Positions 18,201-23,611 of a stretch of 40,919 nt of DNA are shown in pieces. Location of the stretch: positions 1 through 40,919 of the IMG/VR virus record IMGVR_UViG_3300030118_003239; one strand, written 5' to 3'. The translations under genes and the position numbers were made by a program. The notes below the pieces were generated by a model. The model was given only the letters and a program-made list of their open reading frames with translations, was not told where the DNA came from and ran no database searches. Numbering within the stretch: position 1 is the stretch's first letter; each line of letters begins with the position of its first letter. Origin of the DNA: a virus.

Positions 18201-19091
18201 CTTGAGCGTGACCAAACTAAGGACAAGGGCGGGTTGGCTGGCTACTTGTTCCCGTCAGTATCGCGTGGGCGTGGGCAACAAGCATCAAGCGGCCCGGTCG
18301 GAGGCGGGACTTCTCGTGAACGACCTCGCCCCCCAAGGCCACCCGTGCCACCCGGAGGCAACTTGCAGAAAGTGGGTGAGGATTCTGTTAATCCCATCTT
18401 GATTGAAGGTGGACGCTTGAGAGAAGCGGAAGGGCGGATGTTGAAACCAAACACAACAAATCAACTCGCATCTTCCACGGCTGGAAACATCAAGGGTAGG
18501 ATGGACTTCTTGGAAAACGGAGTGTCGGACTCATCGTTCAGCATACTTGGTCAAAAGAGGGTGTCGCCACCGCTGAACACACAAAGGGCAGTTGACGGCA
18601 TGGGGAACGATATTCAATCAACATCCGCAACTGCGTTCTCATCATCCGAGGGCATGATTTTTACGGGAATAGTCAACCCCGAATCAAGCGATAGGTTCAC
18701 ACAAACACACACAATGAACATCAAAGTTCCCGATGATGTGTCAAACGAGGTGATGACGATTAACGGTTCATATTCACTTGGAGGCGACGGCACCACCAAG
18801 GCCGTGTTGACAGTAAATGTTGAATGCTTGGAGACTGGCTCCACGGACACGAGAACCATAACCTTGAGCGGCAACCAAGAGAAGAAATCGTTCCCCATAA
18901 TGACAACAAGCCTAAGCGGTGCGTCAACGGTCGGAAACACAATATCCGTTTCAATCAAGCGAACGCCCGGCACAGGAGACGATGACTCAAATTTCTCGTC
19001 GTTGATTCTTCACAACATCGCTGTGAATTTCCAGCGTTTCAGCATCAAGGGTCAGTCGTCTTCGGGGATGGGCTTCAAGCCTTATGTGTGA
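12210..19091 (+). CDS. Giant tail-tip (baseplate hub-like) protein (2293 aa)
   Basis: This protein is last in the late operon and follows the tape measure, where tail-tip hub or host-specificity proteins lie. Residues about 350-455 look like a LamG domain. Residues about 470-565 resemble the first domain of gp27-like hubs (AHIKILDDD, PIWAGLIESVNIVQ, TREVNIQARDSLSLLDRQI). A second hub-like part lies near 1520-1640 (FSIIRESVEATGFGYENSKR, VTNVRVYYNNG) and its end near 1950-1990 (ENLSLTLERDQ). The parts between would be large insertions forming the tip. A Pro/Arg-rich linker (about 2025-2050) precedes a C-terminal beta domain. The ribosome binding site is GAAGTGAG. The stop overlaps the opposing nuclease gene by 17 bases. 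Confidence 0.65.
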   Translation: MTRTGTSKYGFWLAGYYEDWLGSRVIADDTNAPSTDGVYNSVNTHHGNTLNGEAPLNPRYRWALNDRDSTASSVTRFSDSSSFALSNDGIARWATFDKNRLSKGVRWAGRSQLQYPNSNANANRIRFSKTDTASTDDTYMLISGSSDSSMHYYIPGGDTDPTSGRQAKFEWNGRNWFKGQAGRTTGTAPDFMQHAHLTGVWMGERLQMGAYDGTTGNATSHEDTPEAIFIPIKSPAKKPFLAITTYMKDDTANQLDNQTPAGQFRPVIASESTLNSKSDGDYFTIRMSVQAMMGSASGVVDENAQSQGQTQYTLKIGFPVNTTFGTTGSGGGTPAINWTIKPHDGTGLSGVINQYHALYLAGAKVGNETDDVWFDLDFKMDYTNNKYKVYHDGTEVTATNPTGGSYSSGYTMANNTQTSAAFKAEEMTGWELFVKGVSSTYDNMVVATLIDRVALYRPLTDMPDGTSLPAPVNGLTCTIPTNGVSQAHIKILDDDTEQNLTPWFTNDNITDWRLLIFNGNIDRPIWAGLIESVNIVQKASSRTREVNIQARDSLSLLDRQITSWEIGQIGLGESDQVLSRQNEVNLLAESMFLGAANLQESQSTIGFESATSYKEFADQRTRLNTAHPIQMYNNEDTAGPNSVENEWLGYKIKGINKTTGGLTQVILAHGSTGYTTSDTPDIYGTVNHNANGKTIASIDSSPFGVSGTQGLEYASSDIPYVPNATGGSGVLQGDRSTFPGTSAESGRVILQFSVQPAKSDGTLLKIGDIITVSENGNSGTDPTAGFYTVLATLTHGGLFYVKTDRTAGSLPVITGRSVDYTFEEGFVSTDDNSQLVYRDQHAVWMRDLPKSAWFKKHFGIFGFSVVDAGTAQAAFTANSDVIQVGSSFIDSSDTHGVGQVVNSDGFVDTFTYNGHISPADDGNHYLVGVKGLSIDHGSGEAVYTLSTGIDYKHVWLKWADMRNNRDADADGGFRKKTFGLMKPVNENYDVSLSFTDQFNDDGSYDEFTDLKITDDLDIWELDAEVDPTTNAPWSTPLGSGATIQLTNGYSGVAIAKDSLHGGSTDGIQFKLLTSDSGVSDLAVGDKLILFNTDNYDGIHTISAISGSSTKTVTCSTTTHTADEAYTATGPFVRKAEVGHRETVLRDWHNTGGSFLVFDCSKFFNLNTFANQGTFGQRSGGRRNIGDYETEYHGFPVLMDNYWAQATSTVSNNAAPYGFHENFRKWIGATCELNRSINTGDTVIETKPSTSLISEFPPNGFGKIKASRDVNGQTPSFEVFYYTYDGKLDASVVESATSATASTASPFTITCSGGDFVTDGVEVGMRVRNVTAKWVAQITAVTATAITIDTTTIFAETGSTRQDVAISDSISIPQQLYGVYIQPDAATALTPQEAETLLEGVLMDDVIKSNGSTANIAINAAGATGTTGAFDEVIIIGSVSPRFALRFLMNLEGHVVSPNLGTFWLSDKARFLWSLNLSQTWLAQSSISCWFDHGSIPMFNDITTDGTDANFDSFGAPYDARGGKSMFSIIRESVEATGFGYENSKRLPITYQIGRDNRMEMRPTYNLGEVVNRDILQVSSLNAQMSGQVTNVRVYYNNGASFADHPQPTLNQTYRWKIVEVPEVTFAEEALAIAKEEYFKAKTKAIRVKGEVLRDLTHDDKMLDKGRYGYIADPTRHGERGVTQQAVLGPAHAVPTAIHNWDWSGMNGTIANGMCNALDGNLGRQTGTDRFYRDRFGKGFIAPASTAADAQVSYASHFWWWGAHSLSHAVQVVNIPSGCPTASDSGGNDLRVWVALKDGQTGTDIDNAEFTIGLTDFAFATGTTAFTNHTGGSSTYSPTLAGSASSFTTVNVKRNGFYEIQIPSTYWASQPSGARITLSVNVEYLKSLLHHRCGDPSASGILHNAHNITNFGPSAWSATNADSIFPLGARKYDTMSGLMGTRNAWYCPRIHIVEDMRWRPATTVTFTDSGLGLSSEPMVITNIDWSVDGRNIENLSLTLERDQTKDKGGLAGYLFPSVSRGRGQQASSGPVGGGTSRERPRPPRPPVPPGGNLQKVGEDSVNPILIEGGRLREAEGRMLKPNTTNQLASSTAGNIKGRMDFLENGVSDSSFSILGQKRVSPPLNTQRAVDGMGNDIQSTSATAFSSSEGMIFTGIVNPESSDRFTQTHTMNIKVPDDVSNEVMTINGSYSLGGDGTTKAVLTVNVECLETGSTDTRTITLSGNQEKKSFPIMTTSLSGASTVGNTISVSIKRTPGTGDDDSNFSSLILHNIAVNFQRFSIKGQSSSGMGFKPYV

Positions 19092-19794
19092 AGTTCTTGC
19101 GTAGAGACAGAATACGCTTGGCCTGCTTGTGGCTTATGCCACTTACTTTTACCATTTCTTTTTGTCTTGTCTTTTTCTGCAACAGGACGCTGATTGAGCC
19201 GTAGTGTTCCAGCAGGGAGACGGCTTGCTCTCGTGAAACGCCGCAACTCATCAACGCCTTGACTCTATCATCCGTTTCCTCAACTATGACTTGTTCGGGT
19301 TTGTGGGACTGTGGAGGCTTTACCTTTGCGATAACATTCTGTCGGTGGTTGATGTAGAGCCATTCTACGAAATCGTCCATCGTTGTAAGTTGAAGAAAGT
19401 GCAACTTCGGGAACCGCTGGTGCATTGTCAACTTAAACGAATGGATGACCGCAGACATCCTCCTTCTTTCCTCGGACAACTCTCGTGCGGTTGGCTTCCG
19501 TCCGTGAAACCACGGCTTCAATTCTGTGTTGTAGACCACAAGGAAAGGTTTGTCAAAAGATTGGCAAAGGTCGGTTAGTTGAGCAACAATCGTTCGGGAG
19601 CGTCCGATGCCAAGGATAGAGCGATACAGGTCGTTGATTTCTTTTGCCTCAATTCCCCAATCACCAAGCACATAGTCGCCGGTTGCCATTTGCAGGGTTC
19701 TTGCTTGTCCCTTTTCGTCCTTGTCTGCGTCTCCCAACTTCACCAACAACTTGTGAATCAATTTTGGGTTTTCACGGTGGTCTATCAGAAGCAT
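19075..19794 (-). CDS. XPF/ERCC4-family nuclease with C-terminal helix-hairpin-helix (239 aa)
   Basis: The N-terminal nuclease domain shows the ERCC4 pattern: DHRE (residues 5-8), GDY (39-41) and E49-x-K51 followed by D55 (GIEAKEINDLYRSI). This is the GDx(n)ERKx3D signature with the Arg of ERK replaced by Ala. Residues about 180-235 form a helix-hairpin-helix pair (CGVSREQAVSLLEHYGSISV; VKVSGISHKQAKRI) for DNA binding. The size matches nuclease-plus-HhH2 proteins without the XPF/Hef helicase domain. Such enzymes cut branched or flap DNA. It is the last gene of the Cas4-primase unit and likely acts in replication or recombination. Its end overlaps the opposing late operon by 17 bases. Confidence 0.8.
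   Translation of the reverse strand: MLLIDHRENPKLIHKLLVKLGDADKDEKGQARTLQMATGDYVLGDWGIEAKEINDLYRSILGIGRSRTIVAQLTDLCQSFDKPFLVVYNTELKPWFHGRKPTARELSEERRRMSAVIHSFKLTMHQRFPKLHFLQLTTMDDFVEWLYINHRQNVIAKVKPPQSHKPEQVIVEETDDRVKALMSCGVSREQAVSLLEHYGSISVLLQKKTRQKEMVKVSGISHKQAKRILSLRKNFTHKA
19155..19177 (+). terminator. T-rich tract, candidate terminator of the late operon
   Basis: TTTC-TTTTTG-TCTTG-TCTTTTTC on the + strand begins 64 bases after the late operon stop. Archaeal polymerases terminate on oligo-T tracts without needing a hairpin, so this fits. It lies inside the opposing nuclease gene, where the matching A-rich antisense encodes a Lys/Gln-rich segment, so the tract may also be accidental. Confidence 0.35.
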
Positions 19795-19816
19795 GGTGAT
19801 AAATTTTGCCAGCGAT

Positions 19817-20827
19817 TTATGAATCTATCGTCCCATCATAACGCCAACATTTCCCTTCACACATACCACGCAGATTGAACCAGCGACAAGACGGGGCGTT
19901 TGCGTAGCCGATGTTGGTTCTTATTCCTTGTCGGCTCTTGTATTCATTCCAGTTGTCCCATCTAAGACTTTTAAGATAATTGAAAATTTCATCCTCAATC
20001 TCTCTCTTCTGCTGTTGAGACAGGCTTTGCGGGTCAGCAAACCACCGCAACTCTTGGGCCATGTGTTGCACGAGGGCAACACGGACTTCGTGCGTAGGAC
20101 TGTTAGCGTTGACTGCCTTCTCAAGACAGGGCATTATGGGAACATCGCCAGCCAATCCGACTTCTCCCTCAAACGGTCGCATTTCTACCTTGGGCGGCGG
20201 GTTCCTGTTGACCCACATGACAAAATCAAAGTCGCTGTGGTTTGGCTCTCCAAAAAACGGGCAATACTTCCGGTATTCTGCAATCGGGCGTTTTGGTATT
20301 TTGAAATCTTCGCTGTGTATGGCGGTCGGTGGTATGACCACGGCCCACCGCCTACGCGTCACATTGTATGTGTTAGGCAACCTCGTTAATTTTGCCGGAA
20401 AAGCGAATCCGTCCAGCGTAGGCAACCCATCGCTCATTAATCGCTGGTATCGCTGTAAATGCGTAGCGAAGTCTCGTCCCACCACAGGTCGGCTAAAGAG
20501 TTGGTGAACATGAAAACCACGACCCGTGGCAACGACTCGGCAATCGCCAACCAAGCGGGTGAGCAATTTACGAACATCGCTCTTGACCTGTTCAATGTCC
20601 CCTCGCTCGCCAGCGTCAAAATCCCACCACGCACGGTCAATAATCGCCGTTGTCGTATCAACCTTCCACGGCTTTGTTCGCTCCACTTCACGGAACGAAT
20701 AAAGAGAAGTGTATAGATTGCTTTTACCGTTAAGTCTCGTGATGTATTCTTGAACCTGTTTCTTGGACTTGCACAGGGAGCGTTTTAGTCCGATTTCACG
20801 AGGGAATGAAATCAATCCAGCGTCCAT
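19817..20827 (-). CDS. Archaeo-eukaryotic primase (PriS-like catalytic domain with C-terminal Cys cluster), 336 aa
   Basis: It carries the AEP catalytic motifs: D69-F-D71 within AWWDFD, the sxH-type motif GRGFHVH (residues 102-108), and the downstream basic segment KLTRLPNTYNVTRRRW. The last 25 residues contain four cysteines or near (PSCRWFNLRGMCEGKCW), resembling the zinc or iron-sulphur cluster region of PriL/PriCT-type C-termini. It makes RNA or DNA primers for the PolB replisome encoded nearby. ATG 20827 is preferred. A TTG at 20839 directly abuts AAGGA and so has poor spacing. Either start overlaps the small zinc-ribbon gene upstream. Confidence 0.8.
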   Translation of the reverse strand: MDAGLISFPREIGLKRSLCKSKKQVQEYITRLNGKSNLYTSLYSFREVERTKPWKVDTTTAIIDRAWWDFDAGERGDIEQVKSDVRKLLTRLVGDCRVVATGRGFHVHQLFSRPVVGRDFATHLQRYQRLMSDGLPTLDGFAFPAKLTRLPNTYNVTRRRWAVVIPPTAIHSEDFKIPKRPIAEYRKYCPFFGEPNHSDFDFVMWVNRNPPPKVEMRPFEGEVGLAGDVPIMPCLEKAVNANSPTHEVRVALVQHMAQELRWFADPQSLSQQQKREIEDEIFNYLKSLRWDNWNEYKSRQGIRTNIGYANAPSCRWFNLRGMCEGKCWRYDGTIDS

Positions 20828-20955
20828 CGGTGTCCACAATCCTTACACTCGGCTACATCCAATTGGGCTGGCGCATCGCCTTCCCTCCCGGTCACTCTCC
20901 ACATCACTTCAACTTGCACCTTTCCGCTATCGCACTTAGCACACACCGTTTTCAT
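20812..20955 (-). CDS. Small zinc-ribbon protein (47 aa)
   Basis: This gene was read from the gap between primase and Cas4-like genes. The start ATG (20955-20953) overlaps the Cas4-like stop as TGATG, and the end overlaps the primase start. The product has two CxxC knuckles, CAKC (residues 5-8) and CKDC (37-40), about 28 residues apart and followed by GHRW, a typical rubredoxin-like zinc ribbon. Function is unknown. Translational coupling to the nuclease and primase suggests a DNA-processing accessory role. Confidence 0.7.
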   Translation of the reverse strand: MKTVCAKCDSGKVQVEVMWRVTGREGDAPAQLDVAECKDCGHRWTLD

Positions 20956-21857
20956 CAGACTTCAACTCCAAGCATTTGTTCGTTACAGGACATGTGGAAC
21001 TCACACCATTGGGTGCAAAAGTAGTCGTTCCACTTGATAGGCCATTCTTCTGTCATGATACCATGCACGGCGTTCCTTAACTTTTTCTCCATAGCGTTGA
21101 TGCTTCGGGTTCCGACAGCCTCATACACGGCCAAGCCTTGCGAGTCGCCCATGTAGACTTCTGTGTTGCGCTTGCCCATAAGAGACATGAGAAAGTCTGC
21201 GTCGTCGGCGTCGGGGAAAATTGTCAAGAAGTGCGTAGGCTCGTCGTAGCCCTTGAGCATTAGCAATTTACGATAGAAACACAACTCGCCACGAGTCCTT
21301 GACAATTTGCTGTTGTTGGCTCTACCGGTTTTCAATTCAACAACAACGAGGTGACCGTCGGGGTGCCTAAACACACCGTCAATCATACCGACCAACTCAA
21401 CAGGATAATGAATTTCTCCATCGTCCGTCAAGACGCTGATTGTGTACGGGTGAACATGTTTATCCTCCAATTCCACAATCTCAATGTGACCCCATTCCTC
21501 GGCAACCGCTTCAAGGATTTCACGCATGGCATCCACGCCAGCCTCGGTATGTACGCCTTGAGCGATAGCGTGTCGGTCAAACACAACTGACAAATCGCTG
21601 TTGATTTGGTGGACGATGTTTGCTTTCTTATCCTCGGAAACTTCACGAAGTCCGTCCTCCATGACTTGATGAATCGCTGTCCCACGGATGGCGGCTTCGC
21701 TTGACGGTATATCCATGTCGGGCAAGGCGATTTTGTTCCACCAGTATTGACGGGGACACATGGCGTAGTTGTTGTAGGATGACTTGCTGACGCGTAGAAC
21801 TACATCGTCCGTGACCTTACTTGGGTCGTATGTAGATGTGCGCTTCGCCTCTCCCAT
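20955..21857 (-). CDS. Cas4/RecB-like PD-(D/E)XK nuclease with Fe-S-type cysteines (300 aa)
   Basis: The RecB-type nuclease core is visible: H63 in GTAIHQVMEDG, D160 in GMIDG, E174-L-K176 in VVVELKTGR, and a Tyr motif (GELCFYRKLL). Four cysteines are placed as in Cas4/AddB iron-sulphur nucleases: C34 in AMCPRQYWW near the N-terminus and three in CTQWCEFHMSC near the C-terminus. Such enzymes resect DNA ends. In viruses lacking CRISPR genes they serve recombination or packaging of DNA ends. No cas1 or cas2 is in the window. A TATA box centred 25.5 bases upstream suggests a leaderless message. Confidence 0.85.
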   Translation of the reverse strand: MGEAKRTSTYDPSKVTDDVVLRVSKSSYNNYAMCPRQYWWNKIALPDMDIPSSEAAIRGTAIHQVMEDGLREVSEDKKANIVHQINSDLSVVFDRHAIAQGVHTEAGVDAMREILEAVAEEWGHIEIVELEDKHVHPYTISVLTDDGEIHYPVELVGMIDGVFRHPDGHLVVVELKTGRANNSKLSRTRGELCFYRKLLMLKGYDEPTHFLTIFPDADDADFLMSLMGKRNTEVYMGDSQGLAVYEAVGTRSINAMEKKLRNAVHGIMTEEWPIKWNDYFCTQWCEFHMSCNEQMLGVEV

Positions 21858-21875
21858 GTTTTACCATAGGCTTGC

Positions 21876-21889
21876 AGCCTTATAAGGCT
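21876..21889 (-). promoter_or_regulatory. Palindromic TATA promoter of the Cas4-primase-nuclease unit
   Basis: AGCCTTATAAGGCT is a perfect 14-bp palindrome with TTATAA at 21880-21885. The TATA centre is 25.5 bases upstream of the Cas4-like ATG, so transcription should begin at or beside the start codon. On the transcribed side it is preceded by GAAA, resembling a BRE. It starts two bases after the TAG stop of the upstream gene. The palindrome could also bind a dimeric regulator. Confidence 0.7.
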
Positions 21890-21891
21890 TT

Positions 21892-22158
21892 CTACTCGTC
21901 CTTTTTGGCCGATTTCTTGGCCTTGGGCTTGGGGGCTGGCTTTGCGCTGTATTCGCTCCACCCTTCACCGAGAATTTCAAGCGCATTCTTCATGCTTTGC
22001 AGGTTTTGGATTGAGAGGATGTGGTTTCGGGGAAGTCCGGCAGATTGAGCATCACGCTCTTTCGTGCTGTCGGTAAGCCAATAAACGGCGTCCCCGCCAT
22101 GCTCGCTGACGGCGGCTTCAACATCGGCAACATCGGAAGAGTCCACAATAAATCGCAT
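21892..22158 (-). CDS. Hypothetical protein with Lys/Pro-rich C-terminus (88 aa)
   Basis: I do not recognise the family. The N-terminal 65 residues look like a small alpha/beta domain (MRFIVDSSDVADVEAAVSEH, VYWLTDS, then a helix IQNLQSMKNALEILGEG). The last 15 residues are a basic Lys/Ala/Pro tail (KPAPKPKAKKSAKK), as in proteins that contact DNA or acidic partners. It seems to be transcribed alone from its own TATA-like element. Confidence 0.6.
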   Translation of the reverse strand: MRFIVDSSDVADVEAAVSEHGGDAVYWLTDSTKERDAQSAGLPRNHILSIQNLQSMKNALEILGEGWSEYSAKPAPKPKAKKSAKKDE

Positions 22159-22182
22159 GATAACACCACATTGTATTTGTCG

Positions 22183-22190
22183 TTTAAATT
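22183..22190 (-). promoter_or_regulatory. TATA-like element (AATTTAAA) for the 88-aa gene
   Basis: AATTTAAA on the - strand is centred about 28 bases upstream of the ATG at 22158, compatible with a leaderless or very short leader. It overlaps the stop of the preceding gene. GTGGTG near the start is only a weak ribosome binding site. Confidence 0.45.
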
Positions 22191-22506
22191 ATTCCTCTTC
22201 TTCGTCCATCAGTTCACCGGTGAACGCTCGCTCGTCCCAAGGTTCAATGCGCTCTCCGCATTCAACGCACATGGGATTCACTTCAATGCCTTCCATTATG
22301 GGTCGCAAATTCACAACACCGCACGATTCGCACTTGATTTCCTCAACCTTGCCCAACTCCTTCAAAAGCGTGAACAGAAGGATATTGGTTCGTTGCATGT
22401 CGTGTGTGAACGCCATAGACAAACGCTCAACTTTGCCGCTCACTTCAAACAACGCTTGTGTGAGTTGGTTTTGGCTTAATTTTTTTTGTGGGCGAACACC
22501 GTTCAT
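22189..22506 (-). CDS. Coiled-coil plus zinc-ribbon protein (105 aa)
   Basis: The N-terminal half (residues about 12-55) is a long amphipathic helix with heptad spacing (LTQALFEVSGKVERLS, ILLFTLLKELGKVEEI). The C-terminal half is a zinc ribbon with CESC and CVEC knuckles about 18 residues apart, then a Glu-rich tail ending EEEE. A dimeric zinc-binding scaffold or regulator is plausible. No family is recognised. The ribosome binding site is AAGGGAC just before the ATG. Confidence 0.65.
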   Translation of the reverse strand: MNGVRPQKKLSQNQLTQALFEVSGKVERLSMAFTHDMQRTNILLFTLLKELGKVEEIKCESCGVVNLRPIMEGIEVNPMCVECGERIEPWDERAFTGELMDEEEE

Positions 22507-22536
22507 GTCCCTTCATCCCTTTCTATACCCACACAT

Positions 22537-22544
22537 CATATAAA
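22537..22544 (-). promoter_or_regulatory. TATA-like element (TTTATATG) for the coiled-coil zinc-ribbon gene
   Basis: TTTATA at 22544-22539 on the - strand is centred 35.5 bases upstream of the start at 22506. A transcript start about 9-10 bases before the ATG leaves room for the AAGGGAC ribosome binding site, so this one looks leadered. It lies in the 43-base gap after the methyltransferase stop. Confidence 0.45.
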
Positions 22545-22549
22545 CCTGT

Positions 22550-23611
22550 TTAAACCCAGTCGTGTAGCGTCTTGTAGGTGACCTCGGCCTCTTCAACCCA
22601 ATGTCCGATTCGGGCCTCGGCAATCGCAAGGTATTCTGCATCCATTTCTATTCCGATAAAATCAAACCCTTCAACCTTGGCGGCTATACCTGTCGTGCCG
22701 CTTCCCATGAAGGGGTCAAGCACAACGCCTCCCGGTGGTGTGACCAAACGACAAAGGTATTTCATCAAGTCCACAGGTTTGACGGTCGGATGGATGTTCT
22801 TCATCATCGGGGCGTTCTCCTTGCCCTGTTCAAGCCGCTTCTCCACACTTACTTTTCTCCCAATACCACCTGCGTTGTGTTGGGACTTCTTGTCCTCAAA
22901 CGCTTCAAGTCCAGCGTTGCGCTCGGCTTTGCTCGCCTTAGCGCAGTAAAAGAATCGGGCGTTTTCTTCGGGGAATAGGCTCACGACTTCATCCGAGCCA
23001 TCGTGAATGAAATTGGCGGGGAAGCGACCTTCAACCGGACGGGCCTCGCCATCGTCGTAGTTGTAGCCGCCTTGTGTGCCACCCCTTGATGCACCAGCCG
23101 TTGCGCTATCCCCGCTCCGTCCCTTGCCGCCCCAACCGACGACATCCGTTCCGATGCGGCAACCGTCAATGTTGATGCCGCCCGTACCATGTTCAAGCAC
23201 ATTCGCAACGAGCGTGCCGATAAGGGGCTTACGGGCGACGACAATAGGCTCATGGGCGGGTTTGAGGGCTGAACCCCACCCTTGCCATTCCTCGGCCTTG
23301 TGGCCTATGTTGTGAGACTTCGGGAAGCCCGAACCATAAACCCACATGATTTGGTCACGAATCTCAAAGCCAGCATCCTCAACATTGACGACAAGGCGGT
23401 GATAGGTGCGTGAACCAGCGAAGGCCAGCAGGTGTCCTCCGGGCTTTAACACACGAAGGCATTCACGCCATATCTCCACCGAGGGAACATCGTAGTCCCA
23501 TTTCTTTCCCATAAAAGAAAGACCATACGGAGGGTCGGTGACGATACTGTCTACCGAGTCGTCGGGAAGCCCTTTCAGCACGCTCAAACAATTACCTTCA
23601 AACAATTTCAT
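22550..23611 (-). CDS. DNA methyltransferase, beta-class, adenine-N6 type motif (353 aa)
   Basis: The catalytic motif IV DPPY lies at residues 26-29 (TDPPYGLSFMGKKWD), and the AdoMet-binding motif I (LDPFMGSGTTGIAA) at about 302-315. This order (IV before I) defines the beta class. DPPY points to N6-adenine modification, although N4-cytosine enzymes more often have SPPY. The middle (about 150-260) is a target-recognition region, Gly-rich, with unknown specificity. No cognate restriction gene is nearby, so it is an orphan that may protect viral DNA. Start ATG 23611 overlaps the PolB stop (ATGA). A longer in-frame start at 23668 would lie within PolB. Confidence 0.85.
   Translation of the reverse strand: MKLFEGNCLSVLKGLPDDSVDSIVTDPPYGLSFMGKKWDYDVPSVEIWRECLRVLKPGGHLLAFAGSRTYHRLVVNVEDAGFEIRDQIMWVYGSGFPKSHNIGHKAEEWQGWGSALKPAHEPIVVARKPLIGTLVANVLEHGTGGINIDGCRIGTDVVGWGGKGRSGDSATAGASRGGTQGGYNYDDGEARPVEGRFPANFIHDGSDEVVSLFPEENARFFYCAKASKAERNAGLEAFEDKKSQHNAGGIGRKVSVEKRLEQGKENAPMMKNIHPTVKPVDLMKYLCRLVTPPGGVVLDPFMGSGTTGIAAKVEGFDFIGIEMDAEYLAIAEARIGHWVEEAEVTYKTLHDWV

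Noticed and set aside
20955-21857. Cas4-like nuclease as a sign of a CRISPR-Cas system
   Set aside because: No repeat-spacer array and no cas1, cas2 or effector gene were seen. Cas4-like nucleases are common in viruses without CRISPR.
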